Below, piece after piece: positions 22,762 through 35,332 of a stretch of DNA of 64,000 bases (position 1 is the stretch's first letter; the number at the start of each line of letters is the position of its first letter). A program made the position numbers and the translations under genes. The stretch is from Calocera cornea HHB12733. Lineage: Eukaryota > Basidiomycota > Dacrymycetes > Dacrymycetales > Dacrymycetaceae. The stretch covers positions 1-64,000 of the forward strand of contig KV424041.1 of NCBI GenBank assembly GCA_001632435.1, in the 5' to 3' direction. Below the pieces are notes generated by a model. That model was not told the origin of the DNA, did not search any database, and saw only the letters and a list, made by a program, of their open reading frames with translations.

Positions 22762-23686
22762 CGCGTTTGGAAGTCGAGTCCTGCCGGATTGAGCACACTG
22801 GGTGTTGGTCGGCTTCTTGAGAGGGCGATGGTGGAGCGATGAGGGAGGCTGGGGCTATCTGATACGGGAGAAGCGCGCGAAGTTCCGACACGCCCTTCTC
22901 GCGCCTCACAATTCAGCAAACCCAGGGCCCATCAGCATATCGGTATCAGCGGCAGCAGCTCTTTCGCCGATCTCGACCCTCGCAGAACGGCCGGAAGAGG
23001 GATGAGCATACAGATGCTCGTTCTGTAGCCTCGTGCTGGAAGCCTACAGAGGCCGGGAGCTCCCATGGTTACCGCGCAGGAAATTGGGGCTGTCCGGTGT
23101 TCTGATACGATTCAGTTTGGGGAGGGTCAGCTGCTGCGGCCCCGTATGACTCTGGCTTTGCAGGGAGGTGTTTGGCATAGCGTAGTTCAACATCGTAGGA
23201 ACACCACTGGGAACGTCCGTCCGAGGAGGGCATCCCCACTGCGCGCGGCGAGTGGTCGACCGCAGGGTTTGGAGCGGTTAGGCTGGTGCGCAGGAAGTCG
23301 AGCGCGTAGTAATGAAGGTCGCGTGCACGTGCAGTGCCCGACCCGTTAATTAAAGCGGCGGAGGACTGGTCGTGCCGGGCGATACGCGTGTGCCGGCGGC
23401 ATGGAGGAGCCCATGGTGGGGGTTAACGCCGATGGGGTGCCAGGCTTGTGTCTCACAATCTCGTCCCGCTCCAGCGTCATTCGGCTTCGCCCCCTCTCTG
23501 CCCAGCCTGCCCCGCCCGACAGCATCACGCTCCTGCACAGCTTACTTTGCACCACCTTTGCTCGACAAGGCATACAGCTATTCACAACACGCACCCCCAG
23601 ACGTGCTGTGCCCGCGCGAGTCACTTCTCCCCCTCCCCCTCCTCCTCCCCCTCCCCCTCTCCACAACGTGAACGAAACCACGAACG
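22762..23686 (+). promoter_or_regulatory. Long spacer and presumed promoter of the Zn2Cys6 regulator
   Basis: 925 bp without a recognisable gene. Open frames on both strands are short or overlap without family resemblance. A strand-biased C/T tract (runs of CCCCCT and CCTCCT) occupies about 23625-23662, ending some 25 bp before the start codon, and would lie in the leader of the mRNA. Confidence 0.5.
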
Positions 23687-26429
23687 ATGGCTGCGGTCGA
23701 ACCGCTCTCGGCCAAGGCGCTCAGAAAGCGCAGACGGGCATGCGATGTAAGCCTCTTCCATTGTCAACACTACTGGTAGCAATGAATGATTGATGACGTC
23801 TACTAGGCGTGCCATAAGAGAAAGGTCAGGTGCGACGGCATCCAGCAGGGGCAGACGGCCTGCACGTACTGGTGAGCAGCGCGCTCATTACATTTCATCC
23901 TAGGGCACCGGGAGCTGATGACTCGGTGTGCAGCATGAAGAGCGGGCGCGAGTGCACCTTCGAGAGCACGCCGCGCAAGTGGCCTCCCTCGAAGAACTAC
24001 GTGGGCGGGCTCGAAGCCCGCGTGGAGCACCTCGAGCGCCTGCTCGCCAACATCGCCCCCTGGCCGGCCTCGGGCCACGCGCTGCCCTGGGACGACGCGG
24101 GCAACGGCGCGGAGTCGCCTGATGAGGAACACGAGAGCGACGAGGACTGGGAGGACACGCGGAACGAGTTCTTCAGCCATATGAAGGGGTTCGAGGCGCT
24201 CAAGATCGACGAGGAGGACCCCATAGACCTGCCCGTTTCTGGGGGGCCGTCGGCCCCCGCAGAGCAAAAGGAGAGCATGGGCCTGTACCCACCCTTTTAC
24301 ACGGCGCGGGGCAAGCTGCACCAGCCCCGCTTCTTCCACGGAAAGACGAGCCACTTTATGATCGTGCGCCAGCTGCAGGAGCTGCTTGCTACCCGCGCGC
24401 CTGAGGAGAGGAGATGGTTCCATATCCGCCCGGAGTTCACACGCGTGCAGCCCAACAGCTACTTCGAGGACCCCGATATCTCGGGAATGGCCGTCCAGTG
24501 GCCCGAGCCTGTCCTGGCCAGCCAGCTAATAGACGGATTCTTCAAGTACATCAACCCGAGCTTCCCGATCCTGCATAAGGCCACGTTCCTGCGGCAGTGG
24601 GCGGACCCGGCGAACCACACCAAGCGCGAGTGGGCCGCGCTCGCCTTCGGCGTCTTCGCAAACGGCGCAAAGACGCTCGACGACGCGCGCACCAAGGCCT
24701 GGCCGGACGACAAGTACAAGCACTCCTCCGGCCTCCCCTACTGGTACGAGATGCGCCGCATCGCCTACCCGGGGTGGGCCCCGCCCACGCTCTGCCGCCT
24801 CCAGACGGTGGTGCTGAGCGCGCTGGCCATCATGGGCACGCCCATCACGCCCTCGGCGGGGTGGGGCCAGATCGGCCTCGCGAGCAGGCTTATGCAGGAC
24901 GCGGGTATCCATCGGCGGTCCATGAGGCGGCAGAGAATGCACCCGTTCGAGTATGAAATGCGCAAGCGCCTGTTCTGGGCTGCGTACTTTATGGACAGGA
25001 CCATGGCGAGCTTCCTAGACCGGCCACTGGCTTATCGCGAGGAGGAGTGAGTCCAACTTCAGCGCATATAGGGAGCATACACTGACCTAGGAGCAGTTAT
25101 GACGTCGAGCTCCCGCTCGAGCTGGACGACGAGCAGCTCGACAACCTGCAGTTCGGCCGCAAAGTCGACGTGGACACGGGCAGCCTCCCGATGAGCGGGT
25201 GGATCTACCGCCTGCGCTTGCTCCAGATCTCCTCCCGCGCCCTGTCCACCCTCTACGCCGCGCGCAACACGCAGCGGCCGGACCTCGCCGAGTGGGAGCG
25301 GGTGATCCTCATCAACCTCAGCAGCTCGCTCAATAGCTTGAGCGAGATGATGCCAGAGAAACTCAAGTTTGACCCGGATACGAAGGACAATGAGAAGTAC
25401 TTGCATCTCGCGCTTGTTAATATACAGTATCAGCTCACTCAGGTATGGCTCATCGTCTGCTTTCCGGGGTATATGCTGATGCCAGGGCAGATTCTCGTGT
25501 ATCGCCCCTTCCTCGCCCCTGCCAAGCTCGCCCTGCACGAAGATGTCCCCTCCTCCGCGGTCTGCTCCGGTGCCGCGCGCTCGATCGCACACACGATCAA
25601 CGGGCTCAACACGCGCCAGCTCCTGAACGGCCGCACGCTCGAGACGGGCCTCTCCTCCTTCACGGCCGGCACGCTCCTCCTCATGGACATGTGGCAGCGC
25701 CAAGAGCCGGACAGCATCGACGAGGTCGAGAAGTGCCTCGCGACACTCACGTATCTCGAGCAGACCTGGCAAATGGGCGGCATGGTCCGCGATATCCTTA
25801 CGGGGCTACTGCAGCTCACCAAAACCGCGCTGTACAAGACCGGAAAACGCCGTCAGACGGTGGACGTCCCGCCGGCCCTAGCCAAGGCGACGACTTCGGC
25901 TCTGCCTCTGCCTCAGCCGCAAGTGCCGCTGCAACCTACACAGCCCATGCATCCACAGCAGCCGCCACCTCAGCAGCCGATACAGCTGCAGCAGATGCCC
26001 ATCCCGAAGGTCGAGTCAGATCCGATCTCTGATCCGCTCCTGTTCAACTCGCCCATCACCCAACCAGCGCCCTTCAACCCTTTGTCAACCGCGATGCAAG
26101 TCGATCCCACAGGGGAGCAGGGTACCGACTTCCTCGCGCATATATTCGGCGGCGGCAACGCCCAGCTCGACGACCAGATGGCGGGACAGCCCTTCGGCTT
26201 GGGCGACGAGATGTTCGACTCGAACTTTACGGAATGGCTCTCTGCGATGCTGGGCGCGAGCCAGCAGGCTACCCCTCCGGATGCAAATGGGAGCTCGGCC
26301 ACGAGCGACATGGTCAGCCCCACGCCGTCTATGCCTAGTACCGTCGGCAGCGTGCAGCCCGACCCGATGAACGAGAGTCTGCCGAATATGTACCTCAACT
26401 CATATCAGGGTAACTACGGCTTGTATTGA
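23687..26429 (+). CDS. Zn2Cys6 fungal transcription factor
   Basis: Predicted nuclear transcription regulator. Exons 23687-23746, 23807-23871, 23934-25046, 25097-25442 and 25491-26429 close to 840 residues. Splicing the first three exons builds the binuclear zinc cluster: RRRACDACHKRKVRCDG, then CTYCMKSGRECTF. A short coiled-coil-like linker follows (GGLEARVEHLERLLANI). The fungal-specific regulatory domain covers about residues 250-560, with INPSFPILHKATFLRQW and RKRLFWAAYFMDR. A Pro/Gln-rich stretch (QPQVPLQPTQP, then QQPPPQQPIQLQQ) and a low-complexity C terminus look like an activation region. The resemblance to the XlnR/Xyr1-like broad class is only general, and the target genes cannot be inferred. 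Confidence 0.92.
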
Positions 26430-26740
26430 AGCGGAACGTTGAAAACGGAAGCAAGCGTGGCGCGAGGATGTAGCAGAAGTAGACGGTACCGAGGAGGCGG
26501 AGGGGATCATATGATGAAAGACCTAGATTTGTTTGTATTTGTTCTTGTCTGCATCTAGCGATGCTTCGGTTCGAGTTTCGTTGCTTCCTGTCTCCTACTC
26601 TAGATACCGGGGCGTCTCCCCAGTTGTGTTACTTAACCCCTTTGTATCATGTATAATGCATCTCTCTGCAGCTACCCACGTCCGTGAGAATACTCGTTCA
26701 ACAGCTTCAGGGCACCAGAAGACGTTTATCGGTTCCCCAT
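26430..26740. other. Convergent 3' spacer
   Basis: 311 bp between the 3' ends of the Zn2Cys6 factor and the SET-domain gene. T-rich stretches fit transcript ends. No gene seen. Confidence 0.5.
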
Positions 26741-28283
26741 TCATCCACCGTTCTGCTCGTCTCCACCGCTATCCTCAAACATATCCTCTCGCAGCTCCAC
26801 GCCTTCAGCTTTGGCCTGCTGGACCGCATGGCGCTGCATCCGCTGACAGAACTCGTACATCGACTCGAGAATGTCCCGTTGCCCTAGCGACCTTCATCAG
26901 CGCACGCCAGCGTTCCAGCAGCGTGTCACGAACCATCCATGTAGTTCCTGATATATCCTCTCACCAGCGGGCGGACCTCCTCCATATCAATATCATCCTC
27001 CACCACATCGTGCACATCCAGTTTCACGAGGATCATATCGGACATAGCCTGGGCCGCGTCCATCATGTTCTGCCAGTCCGTGTCCTCGCTGTCGATGCCC
27101 ATCCGCTGTCGGACCTCCTCCCAGAGCGGCTGTATGCCCCTCTCTTCCCTGCCAATCTCGTGCGCTGGGCCTTTGGGAAGTGAGAGAAGGATTGTGTCGT
27201 CGGGGTTGTCGGGAATCGTAAACCCGTATCCAAGCAGGAACTCGGCGTTGCCTTTGGGTCCATACTGAGAGATCCGTTAGAGCCTCCAACCATAATCATA
27301 AAGGGCCTTACGTTATTGAAAACCTGGAAGCCAGCTTCCAAAGGCGTATGATGAACCAGGTTGATGTATGGTCCTCTCTCCTTGGCACCGCTATGTTCTG
27401 CTTGTGAAAGAAGTCTTGGCGTTGTCAACCATGTGACTGGATGGGCCCGCTTGTGATTCAGACAGTCGATAACGGGCAACAAGACGGGGACCGAATCGGG
27501 TGAGCTTGCATTAGGGTTTGACGTCGAAAGAAGAGATGACGGAAATGCTCTGGAAGATATCCAGGTGTTCGCCTTCTCCCAATACTGTCTGATGAGCCGT
27601 TAGCACTTCATTCCCAGTCCAATTGGGGCGGCGAACCCTGTGAATACCAAGTGTGCTCCATAGACACGCTGGAAGACGGTCCAAGCGTGATTAAGGTCTC
27701 TCCTCCATTGTTCCTCACGTTTCTTGACTTCTTGTGCCACATTACTGCCACCGAGTAGTTTCATCTCTTCTGCGTTGAAGTAGATCGGGGTGAGGAGCTG
27801 AGAGCTGCCTGGAAGTGTCTTGATGTACGGACCGTGCTTGAAGTGCTGGACACTGGAACCATTGATTCCTTCAGACGTCATATCAGGCTGCGACAGGTAG
27901 GACTTACTCGTGATTCAGAAAGTGCATCAGAATGTACACCACCATCAGTTGTCGCTCGGAAAGCTGCTCCAACCGTGTATCAAGCAGGTCCCCGAAAGCA
28001 GCTTTGAGAGCAGATTTGGAGGAGTGCGGCGTGATGACAAGGTCGAATGGGCAAGACAGGACAGGGGTATTTTCAGGGAGCGGCTCGAGAGTTACCACAG
28101 ACATGCCGGAATCATCTGAAGATGTTCCGTAAGTTGAGCTACAGTAGAACAGGCGCTGGGTGGCAGCCGGATATCATTCGTACCCGAGATGAAGCGCAGA
28201 GCCGGATGTATCCATGCTCCATGATGAGTCACCCATTCTCTGAATGGTGCGATACATGCAGGCTCCTGGATACTTGTTGACAT
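26741..28283 (-). CDS. SET-domain protein lysine methyltransferase (SETD/Rubisco-LSMT-like)
   Basis: Predicted cytosolic protein-lysine methyltransferase of the class containing yeast Rkm and Efm1 enzymes, which modify ribosomal proteins or elongation factors. The start at 28283 gives FREWVTHHGAWIHPALRF. After a short intron the SET core begins (GMSVVTLEPL, SCPFDLVIT), followed by the family's inserted helices (HGPYIKTLP, LTPIYFNAEE, LLGGSN). The motif PVIDCLNHKRAHP is the cofactor/lysine pocket (DxxNH), followed by GFQVFNNYGPKGNAEFLLGY. A C-terminal substrate-binding-type region ends QQAKAEGVELRED and an acidic tail. At least six introns are present; those at about 28250, 27890, 27590, 27300 and 26900 were matched. 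Substrate unknown. Confidence 0.84.
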
Positions 28284-28510
28284 GGTGGAACGAAGCCAAG
28301 ATGTGTTGTTCCGCACAACCTCCGACGCGCCTGGGGGTACAAGCGCTGATGACCCGAACTAGGGCTCAAAGAGAACCACGCGTTGTCGGCTTTGTCCGTG
28401 GCGGTGCAGTTGCCGAGGCACGTCAGCGCGCGAACCCACCCAGCGCTACTTGAGCACAACGGCGTTGTACCAGGCTCACACTTTCATTAGCTTCGTCTTC
28501 AAAAGTCATT
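28284..28510. promoter_or_regulatory. Divergent promoter, SET methyltransferase and VPS52
   Basis: A 227-bp spacer between divergent start codons. No TATA-like motif stands out and no gene is seen. Confidence 0.4.
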
Positions 28511-30770
28511 ATGATGGAGGTTTCCGAGTACGTTTCGGCTCAAATAGGTCTCCGTTTTCTGACGACTGTAAACAGAAACAATCCGGATGACGCATTCTGT
28601 ATGTGGCCCGGATGAAACGCGTCAGCGGAAGCTAAACTGTCTGTTCAGTTATTGGCAAAACTAAGGAATATCTGGAGTTGCATGAACAAGTCGAGGTATT
28701 AATGACAGATTGTCTACATTGATGGCCTGAACTGAATTGATATCTAGACCAGCACCAACCTACTAGGGGAGCTGGAGACATTCCTGTCTACGTTCCAAAC
28801 CGATCTTTCGGCCGTGTCCGGCCAAATCTCCGATCTGCAATCTCGCAGCAGGGAGTTTGATGCGAAGCTCAAAGGACGACGGGTATATTACTTTCGGTGA
28901 ACTCTGAGAATTGAGTTCTGATCTGTGTTCCTTGTAGAAAATCGAACGGCCCCTGTCCCTACTCCTGGCTGATCTTGCAATTCCGCCGGAACTAGCCTTG
29001 CTCATTCTTGATAACAATGTCAATGAGGCGTGGATCTCAGGGATTGAAGAACTGGAAGTCAAACTCGACACCATTCAGCAGCGCACAAGGGTGAAAGCCG
29101 CGAAAGACTTGTCCGAAGTGGCTGAAGGACTGCGCATCGTCGTAGGTTGAGCTACTCCTTTAGCCACAACCGCCGTTGACGCCTTATCAGGCCGCAACGA
29201 AGATACGGCTCTTCTTCTTGGGTCTAATGCAGCCGATACGAGCAACCGTCAGCACAAACATGCAGATTATACAGACATCAGTGCTGCTCAAGTACAGGTC
29301 GTTGGTCGGATTTCTGCAACGTCGTGCTCCGAAAGTGGCAACGGAAGTGCAAAGGGCATACATCGGCGCGGCCCGCTCCTACTATGAGACAGCGTTCCGG
29401 CGATATGCAAGAAGTCTTGGATACATCCTGGTAAGCGAACCCAGGGACGGATTGGTCCTGTTTGCTTACATGAGGGCAGGCAAGAGATCCGCCGAAATCT
29501 CAGCTCATAACAACGTCTCCGTCTGACGCCAGCAAAGGTATGTGGTCTTATGCTCGTACGAGGCTGAGAAGCTTGTCTAACCTAGTCAGCAGATGAGCAG
29601 GGTTATGACTGGAGTCGACTAGATTATGCTCAAATAGAAGGTCCTCCTGTTACCCTTGCCTACATGGCTGACGACAAAACCTACGTGAGCCAACCTCGCA
29701 TCCATAACAATGCCGTCTGAGTACAATTTCAGAAACAACCCGTCGAGGCTTTATTCCGCTCTCTCATGCTTGTCCTTATGGACAATGCAACCGCAGAGTA
29801 TAACTTCATCAACAGCTTCTTTAATCCGGCAGCAGCGCCCATGACCATGACGGGAGCTCCGCTTATGAGCCCAACATTCGATGATCGGCGAACCGACATT
29901 GGCTCCGTGCTTGAGCTTCCCATGTCACCGGTTCGAACTCGACCTTTACTGTCGATGGAAGAGCAGCAAGCAGCGGAAAATGAAACAAAAAAGGCGCTGG
30001 ATCTTGTTTGGAAGCAAGTCATGGAGACCGCTCTGGAGTATTGCAAGACGATGCTGATCTCTTGCTGGCAACCGACTCCACCAGAGATCATTCCTCTGCT
30101 TACCATGATGCGTCTGAATGAGAACGTCCTCGTTGAGATCCAAAAGCGCGCTTGCACGCCGTTCGAGTCATTCGTGGTGGAACTGCGCCTATCGATGTGG
30201 CCAATATTCCAGAAGGAGATGAATACGCAGATCGAAAGTCTGAAGAAGCTTTTGGAGGGTGCGAGTGGAGGTCTGCTTACGAAGAGCACTCTGAAGGACT
30301 CGGTCGTCGAAAGAGTACGTACTGTTTTGCCGGTTGACAAGCTTCCTCTGATTAACAAGCAGGTATCGCGGGCATATGGTACGCTGTTCGCGGCATTCAT
30401 CTCCTTGAGTGAGCCAAGTGAAGAAGCAATGTTGTTTTCCAAGTACGGTGCTTCGCCGCTCTTTTGGTTCTCTTTCTCACGTTTCGATAGCCTGGGCCGT
30501 ATGCGACCAGAAATCGCTCAAATCATCATCACGCACGGCAACAAGATCAAGGACAGTCGGCAGCAAGCGGTATATCTGTCGATGGCATATGAGAATGTGC
30601 TGCATTCGGCTATGGTGCGTCATCATCCACCGAATGCAAAGTGCTTCTTACGAATCACTTTCTAGTCTGGGCCATTCTCCAACACTCATCCCAAGGCCCA
30701 AGCAGAGATGTCTTTTTGGCGGGAGAAGGAGGAAAATGCGCGGAAACGCATAATGCTGCGCTCTGGATAA
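28511..30770 (+). CDS. VPS52: VPS52, GARP complex tethering subunit
   Basis: VPS52 is a subunit of the Golgi-associated retrograde protein complex, tethering endosome-derived vesicles at the trans-Golgi. Small 5' exons give MMEVSENNPDDAF joined to FIGKTKEYLELHEQVE. The conserved core then reads FLSTFQTDLSAVSGQISDLQ, KLKGRR, KIERPLSLLLADLAIPPEL, KIRLFFLGLMQPIRATVST, VLLKYRSLVGFLQR and YYETAFRRYARSLGYI. The large exon near 29745-30615 carries the C-terminal part, and the last exon gives EMSFWREKEENARKRI before the stop at 30770. The N terminus is shorter than in yeast (no long leader), so a further upstream start is possible. The upstream half is coiled-coil-like. Confidence 0.87.
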
Positions 30771-30874
30771 TTCTGATACCCAAACATGTTCACCAAACAC
30801 CCAAGAGGATAACATTATCAAGAGGATGTACTTAATGAATGTGATGTAGATGGCATGCCACGGCATCGACCGCC

Positions 30875-33800
30875 TCATGACCTGTACGGAGGTACTAAGC
30901 CATTTGTTTTTGTTTCCGACTCCACACGCTCCAGAATGGGGAACGGTGACCGTAATTTGCCATTCGCTTGAGTTTGCTTGCCTATGCCAAGCTTGTCGAG
31001 CGCATCCCGGACTTCGGATGGAGATGTTTTCAGCATCCGTTCCCTTCCAGCGGATACCGGTCGAGAGCCTGGAACAGACAGACTGTTGTGCCCCTGCGAG
31101 GATACTCGGTCGAAGGTTGTCACAGATGCTGATGGGCCAAGGCCACGCCCTTCAAGTGCTTCCCGGAGTGTATCCACACCGCCGCCCTTGCCACTTCTTG
31201 CAACACTTTGCAGAGATATATTGTCAATGTGCATGAGAGCAGGCGATATCTTGCGGAGAGCCGACGCGCCTTCGCCACGGAGAACGTCTGGGTGATGCTG
31301 GGTTTCGACAGCTGCGCGGATCGTTCAGAACGGGCACATTCGACATGAAGTAGACATTTCTTACAGTCACGGAGCGCAGAATCCTCTGTCCACTCCAGCA
31401 CCAAACGCTTCAGCACAGCCTGCCTGTCCAGGCCCAGGATGGCTTGAACCCGTTCATTGCTCGCAAGCGCCGTGACCATGGTCTCAGCGTTGATGAAGGG
31501 GAACTTGCTCTCGTCCGACGATGTCGGTGTCGGGAAGGGGAGAGGGTCTTCGATCAGATTATTTGTGCCTAGTGGGGGCGTTGCTGGGTCTGCTAGTGAT
31601 GCTGATTTTGGCAGCGTGCTCAGCGCCTGGGGCCACATTAGTACATGCACTGTGAAAAGGCATAGGCGAAACACACCTCCTGCGCATGTCGCCGAATCTC
31701 GTCACTCGCCCAAATCTCGCCAATCTCCTCCCATACTCGTCCCAGCAGCTCCTTCACAGCACGGGCTCGCCCTTGCGTTGCCTCGTTACCACTCTTCAGT
31801 GCTGAGGTTGCGGTGGAATCCATCGCGACAAGCATCGGCACACCAACGAGCAGAGCCCGACCGGGTAAGCGTCTATGTACTGTGACAAGAATATTTAAAA
31901 GAGATGCATAGTCGGAAAAGGTTGCGGCAGCGGTATGATCGACGGAGGGCATGCTGAGGAGAGTTGTCAGCGCCCTCGATCGCTTTCGCGACGGCGACGG
32001 CCGATTCAGCTGCTCATTCATCTCGATCTCGCCAAATCTGCTTGATGAAACATCTGGAGTCGGAGGATCTACCTGGACGTGTTGGTCGAAGTCTTCCGAT
32101 GCTTCGGATGGCGCCCCGGAGCGGAAGCCAAGGGAGGTTGACATAGCGAGGTGGAATGCGGACGCATGTATGGCATGCAATAGTCGGGTGGTCGCGTCCG
32201 GTACTGTGAGCGGTCGTCCCGGGGCAGGTAACCGTACACCCTTCCCATCATCTCGGTTCGCAATCGCTGGATCCACAGAGTACGGTTCCCTCTGCACCTC
32301 CGCGAGTAGGAAGGTGAGCAACGCTTGCGCATAGCTCGACCGCACGAAGAAGTCCGTCTCGCACAGTACTGCGATCGTCTCCTGCCACAGCTCCGGAGAG
32401 ATGTTGTTCTTCCTCGGGTTCTGCGAGTAGTCTTCTCGTATGATACCGGAGGAGTCATGACGCTCCATGATAAACTCGATCGGCTCAGCGTTCATTCGTG
32501 AGCTTTCGCCGAGCACGCTGGTGCTCGTATTCTTCCGCATCGCCGAGGGCCGATTGGCAGTCTCGATTAGACCTTTCAAGCACAGGACGAGGCAACGCAG
32601 GGATACTGCACGTGTGGGGTTGTTACCGGAAGGACCTTCGCCGTTGACGCCGTTGAGCTGAACGTTGACCAGCCGCGTTATAAGCTCCTCCGCAAGATCT
32701 TGGATCTGATCCGCATAGTAGACGTGCGTGCCCAGGGAGGATATACACTGCACCAGCGCTGGAAGCAGCCCATCTTCGGGATCGATCGTCACCCGCCGTA
32801 ACAGCACGGTGATAAGATTGGTCAAGACGTCCGAAGTCGAGAAGTTGACGAGAGATATCGGAGAGGTGAACACGGTCGTAAGCATCGACATCAGGCTCAT
32901 CAGCCTCGATGTCGGCACCGGCGTGTCCTGGCTCTTCAGGAGGAGGTCCACGAGCTTGGTAGGTACCGCAAATCTGTACTGGTACTGGCTCCAGACGAGC
33001 GCCTTGTCCGCGAGCCAACAGCAGAACTGGACATTGCTCCACGCGTCGCTCGAGTCCAGGCTGCCTACGATTGCACCCAGCGTACGCCCGATTTGGGCGG
33101 CGTTGCTTTGCTGGAAGATCGTCTTCAACGCGCGGAGAGCTGCCTCGGCTACGTCAAGCGTTGAAGGGCCTTTCTCCCCATCAATATGCACGTGGATCGA
33201 CGCGGCGCGTCGTTGTGACAGCGGTGGTCTCGGTTGGATCTCCGCCAAGTAGGGTGATGCCGGTTGCGGCTGGGTCTCGATGCTCGCGCATACATCGTTC
33301 AGTTCACTTATCGACATGCCCGCGACATTCTGGATCAGCGCTGGGGCCAGCACTGGAATCTGGGCGGTGAACTCGGGTAGGGACGCGTACAGCGCGTCAG
33401 AGGAGACGATGCCAGATATGGCGGCGAGGCCGAGGAGGCGCGAGCGGTTACGCAGCTCGGCATCTTTGTTGTTGACCAGGACGGAGAGGTGGCCGTAGTG
33501 CCGCGAGACGGAGAGGTAGGACTTGGTCAGCTGGTCGTCTACGCCGATCAGCCCGCCGTCGGTATACGTTGTCCAAGCGGTAAACTGAGTCGCGGGTCAG
33601 GACTTCGACACAAGATGGGTGATATATGCTCGACACGTACCACGCTGGCTGCGCGTGCAGCGACTTCAATATCATTTGGGAGCGCGGACACTGCCACGCT
33701 CACAACCACGATGACGGTCCGCGAGAACACCGACAACTCTCTCCGGCATTCCACTGTCAAGGACCGAAATATAGCAAGGGTTATTAATAGGGACCTAGGA

Positions 33801-34076
33801 AAACATGAGTATTACTGTCCCGATATACACGGAGACTACCCACGCTTTCTGCTTCGCGTTCCCATATTTTGCCTTAGCAGCCTCGTTCTTCGCCCGCTTC
33901 TCCAAATAGCTGGTAATCTTGGGCAGCTTCCCTGGCCTGTTACTCGCGTAGTACGTCAAGCGGGAGAGCTCCTGAGAGTTTGGTCGGTAGTCCGGGGCGG
34001 TCGCGAGGAGCGCGCTGTGGTGCGGGTAGCACGAGTCGATGAGCCGGACATGGTTTGGTGTCATGGGGATGCACAT
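30875..34076 (-). CDS. EFR3: EFR3, plasma-membrane scaffold for phosphatidylinositol 4-kinase
   Basis: EFR3 anchors the PI4K complex (Stt4/Ypp1) at the plasma membrane. The first exon has the family hallmark NHVRLIDSCYPHHSAL, YRPNSQELSRLTYYASNRP and GKLPKITSYLEKR. Later exons hold armadillo-like helices (VSVAVSALPNDIEVAARA, ELRNRSRLLGLAAISGIV) and a long exon 33353-31680 with many alpha-helical repeats (VLTNLITVLLRRVTIDPEDGL). The C terminus after 31640 is Ser/Pro-rich and ends LVPPYRS at 30875. The start could be 34076 (MCIPMTPN) or the ATG four codons later. Total length is around 950 residues, normal for fungal EFR3. It is convergent with VPS52, about 100 bp apart. Confidence 0.87.
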
Positions 34077-34483
34077 CGTGCCCTGGTGTTCTCAGAAACG
34101 TATGCTGATAGGAGGAGAGGGGGTAAAGGAGTGTGAAAAGGCGAGCGAGCTGCTGTTTGACTTGAGGGAGGATGTTGCGGGTATGAATGGGGAGTGGGGA
34201 GAGACCCTGGGCAGAAGTCGGATGCGCGGGGTGGCGCGGCATGACGTCCGTGCAGCAGGGGACGGACCAGGCGCGCGTTCGTGCTGACCACCATGATGAA
34301 CGTGCTCAGTCTGTTCCGCAACACCAGACTCTCCTATGTCCTGCCTCCTGTCTTCCCTGACAATTGATCAATAGAAGAGGACACCTGCCGATACAAGAAG
34401 AGTTGTTATAGTTTGGACTATTTTCTTGATGACAGATGATGCCTGACTACTGAGATATACTACTCATCGCGACGACGGGTGCC
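34077..34483. other. Intergenic, EFR3 promoter and hydrolase 3' end
   Basis: 407 bp between the EFR3 start and the end of the hydrolase gene, both on the minus strand. Purine-rich on the plus strand near 34110-34200. No gene seen. Confidence 0.45.
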
Positions 34484-35332
34484 CTAGTGCGAGTTACCCT
34501 TCTTCTCCAAAGCCTCCATGATGATCTTCCCGCATGGCTCAGGCGCATACATGAATCCTACATGTGCGCCTGGCATCGTAGTGATCGGAAGGTCCAGCTT
34601 CTCCGACAAGTTCCTAATGGGCCAGAACGGGAACAGCTCCTCTGAGTCCTCCCCAGCGACGAGAATGAGCTTATCCTTCAGCTTGGCCAGCGCGTCCAAA
34701 TCGACCGGCGCGGCGGGGTACTGCCTGAGCTCGTGCTCGAACCAGTAGGCCTGGTTCTTGCCCATCGGACCCTCTGCCGCGGCCTTCTTCTGCTCGTCCG
34801 TAAGGCTCGCCAGCCGCTGCTTGTACGTCTTGAGCTCCATCCCGCCCGACATCTGGTCCATGAACTTCTCGAACGCGGCGGACGTGCCTTCAGCCTTGTA
34901 GACGTCGTAGACCGAGTAGTTCCACTTGATCCACTCGTCCCCGTCCGGCAGGAGTGCGCACAAGGGCGGCTCGTGTGGGATCAACGCGCGGATCGCCGTT
35001 GGATAAGTGAGCAGGGTGGAGATCGCGATGATCGCGCCCGAGCTCGAGCCGAACACCACCGCGGTGCCGTCCGGCGAGAGATGCTTGATCAGCGCGTGGA
35101 CATCGTCGACGTCCGTCTGCAGGCGGACGGAGTAGTCCTGTTGTCCGGTGAGAGCAGACTTGGAAAACCCTCGCCGGTCGTACGTGACCACGGTGTATTT
35201 GGCGGCCAGAACGGTTGCCAGGGGATGGAAGGAGTCACCGCTCCCGCCGCCGCCCGGGACTATGACGAACAAGGGGCCGCTGCCGTGCGTCTCGTAGAAG
35301 AGGGAGGCACCAGGAACGTCAAGAGTCATCAT
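34484..35332 (-). CDS. Alpha/beta hydrolase
   Basis: A single uninterrupted exon encodes about 282 residues of the alpha/beta-hydrolase fold, unusual here because most neighbours have introns. Visible features: the oxyanion-type stretch VIVPGGGGSGDSFHPL; TYDRRGFSKS; the nucleophile elbow FGSSSGA (serine in GSSSG); an acidic residue in VAGEDSEEL; and the histidine in GAHVGFMY. It resembles the small cytosolic hydrolase/haloperoxidase-like group; the substrate is unknown. I chose the ATG at 35332, directly before the first conserved strand; a longer frame to 35443 lacks support. A remnant resembling its last codons lies about 1.4 kb away (35852-35885). Confidence 0.85.
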   Translation of the reverse strand: MMTLDVPGASLFYETHGSGPLFVIVPGGGGSGDSFHPLATVLAAKYTVVTYDRRGFSKSALTGQQDYSVRLQTDVDDVHALIKHLSPDGTAVVFGSSSGAIIAISTLLTYPTAIRALIPHEPPLCALLPDGDEWIKWNYSVYDVYKAEGTSAAFEKFMDQMSGGMELKTYKQRLASLTDEQKKAAAEGPMGKNQAYWFEHELRQYPAAPVDLDALAKLKDKLILVAGEDSEELFPFWPIRNLSEKLDLPITTMPGAHVGFMYAPEPCGKIIMEALEKKGNSH

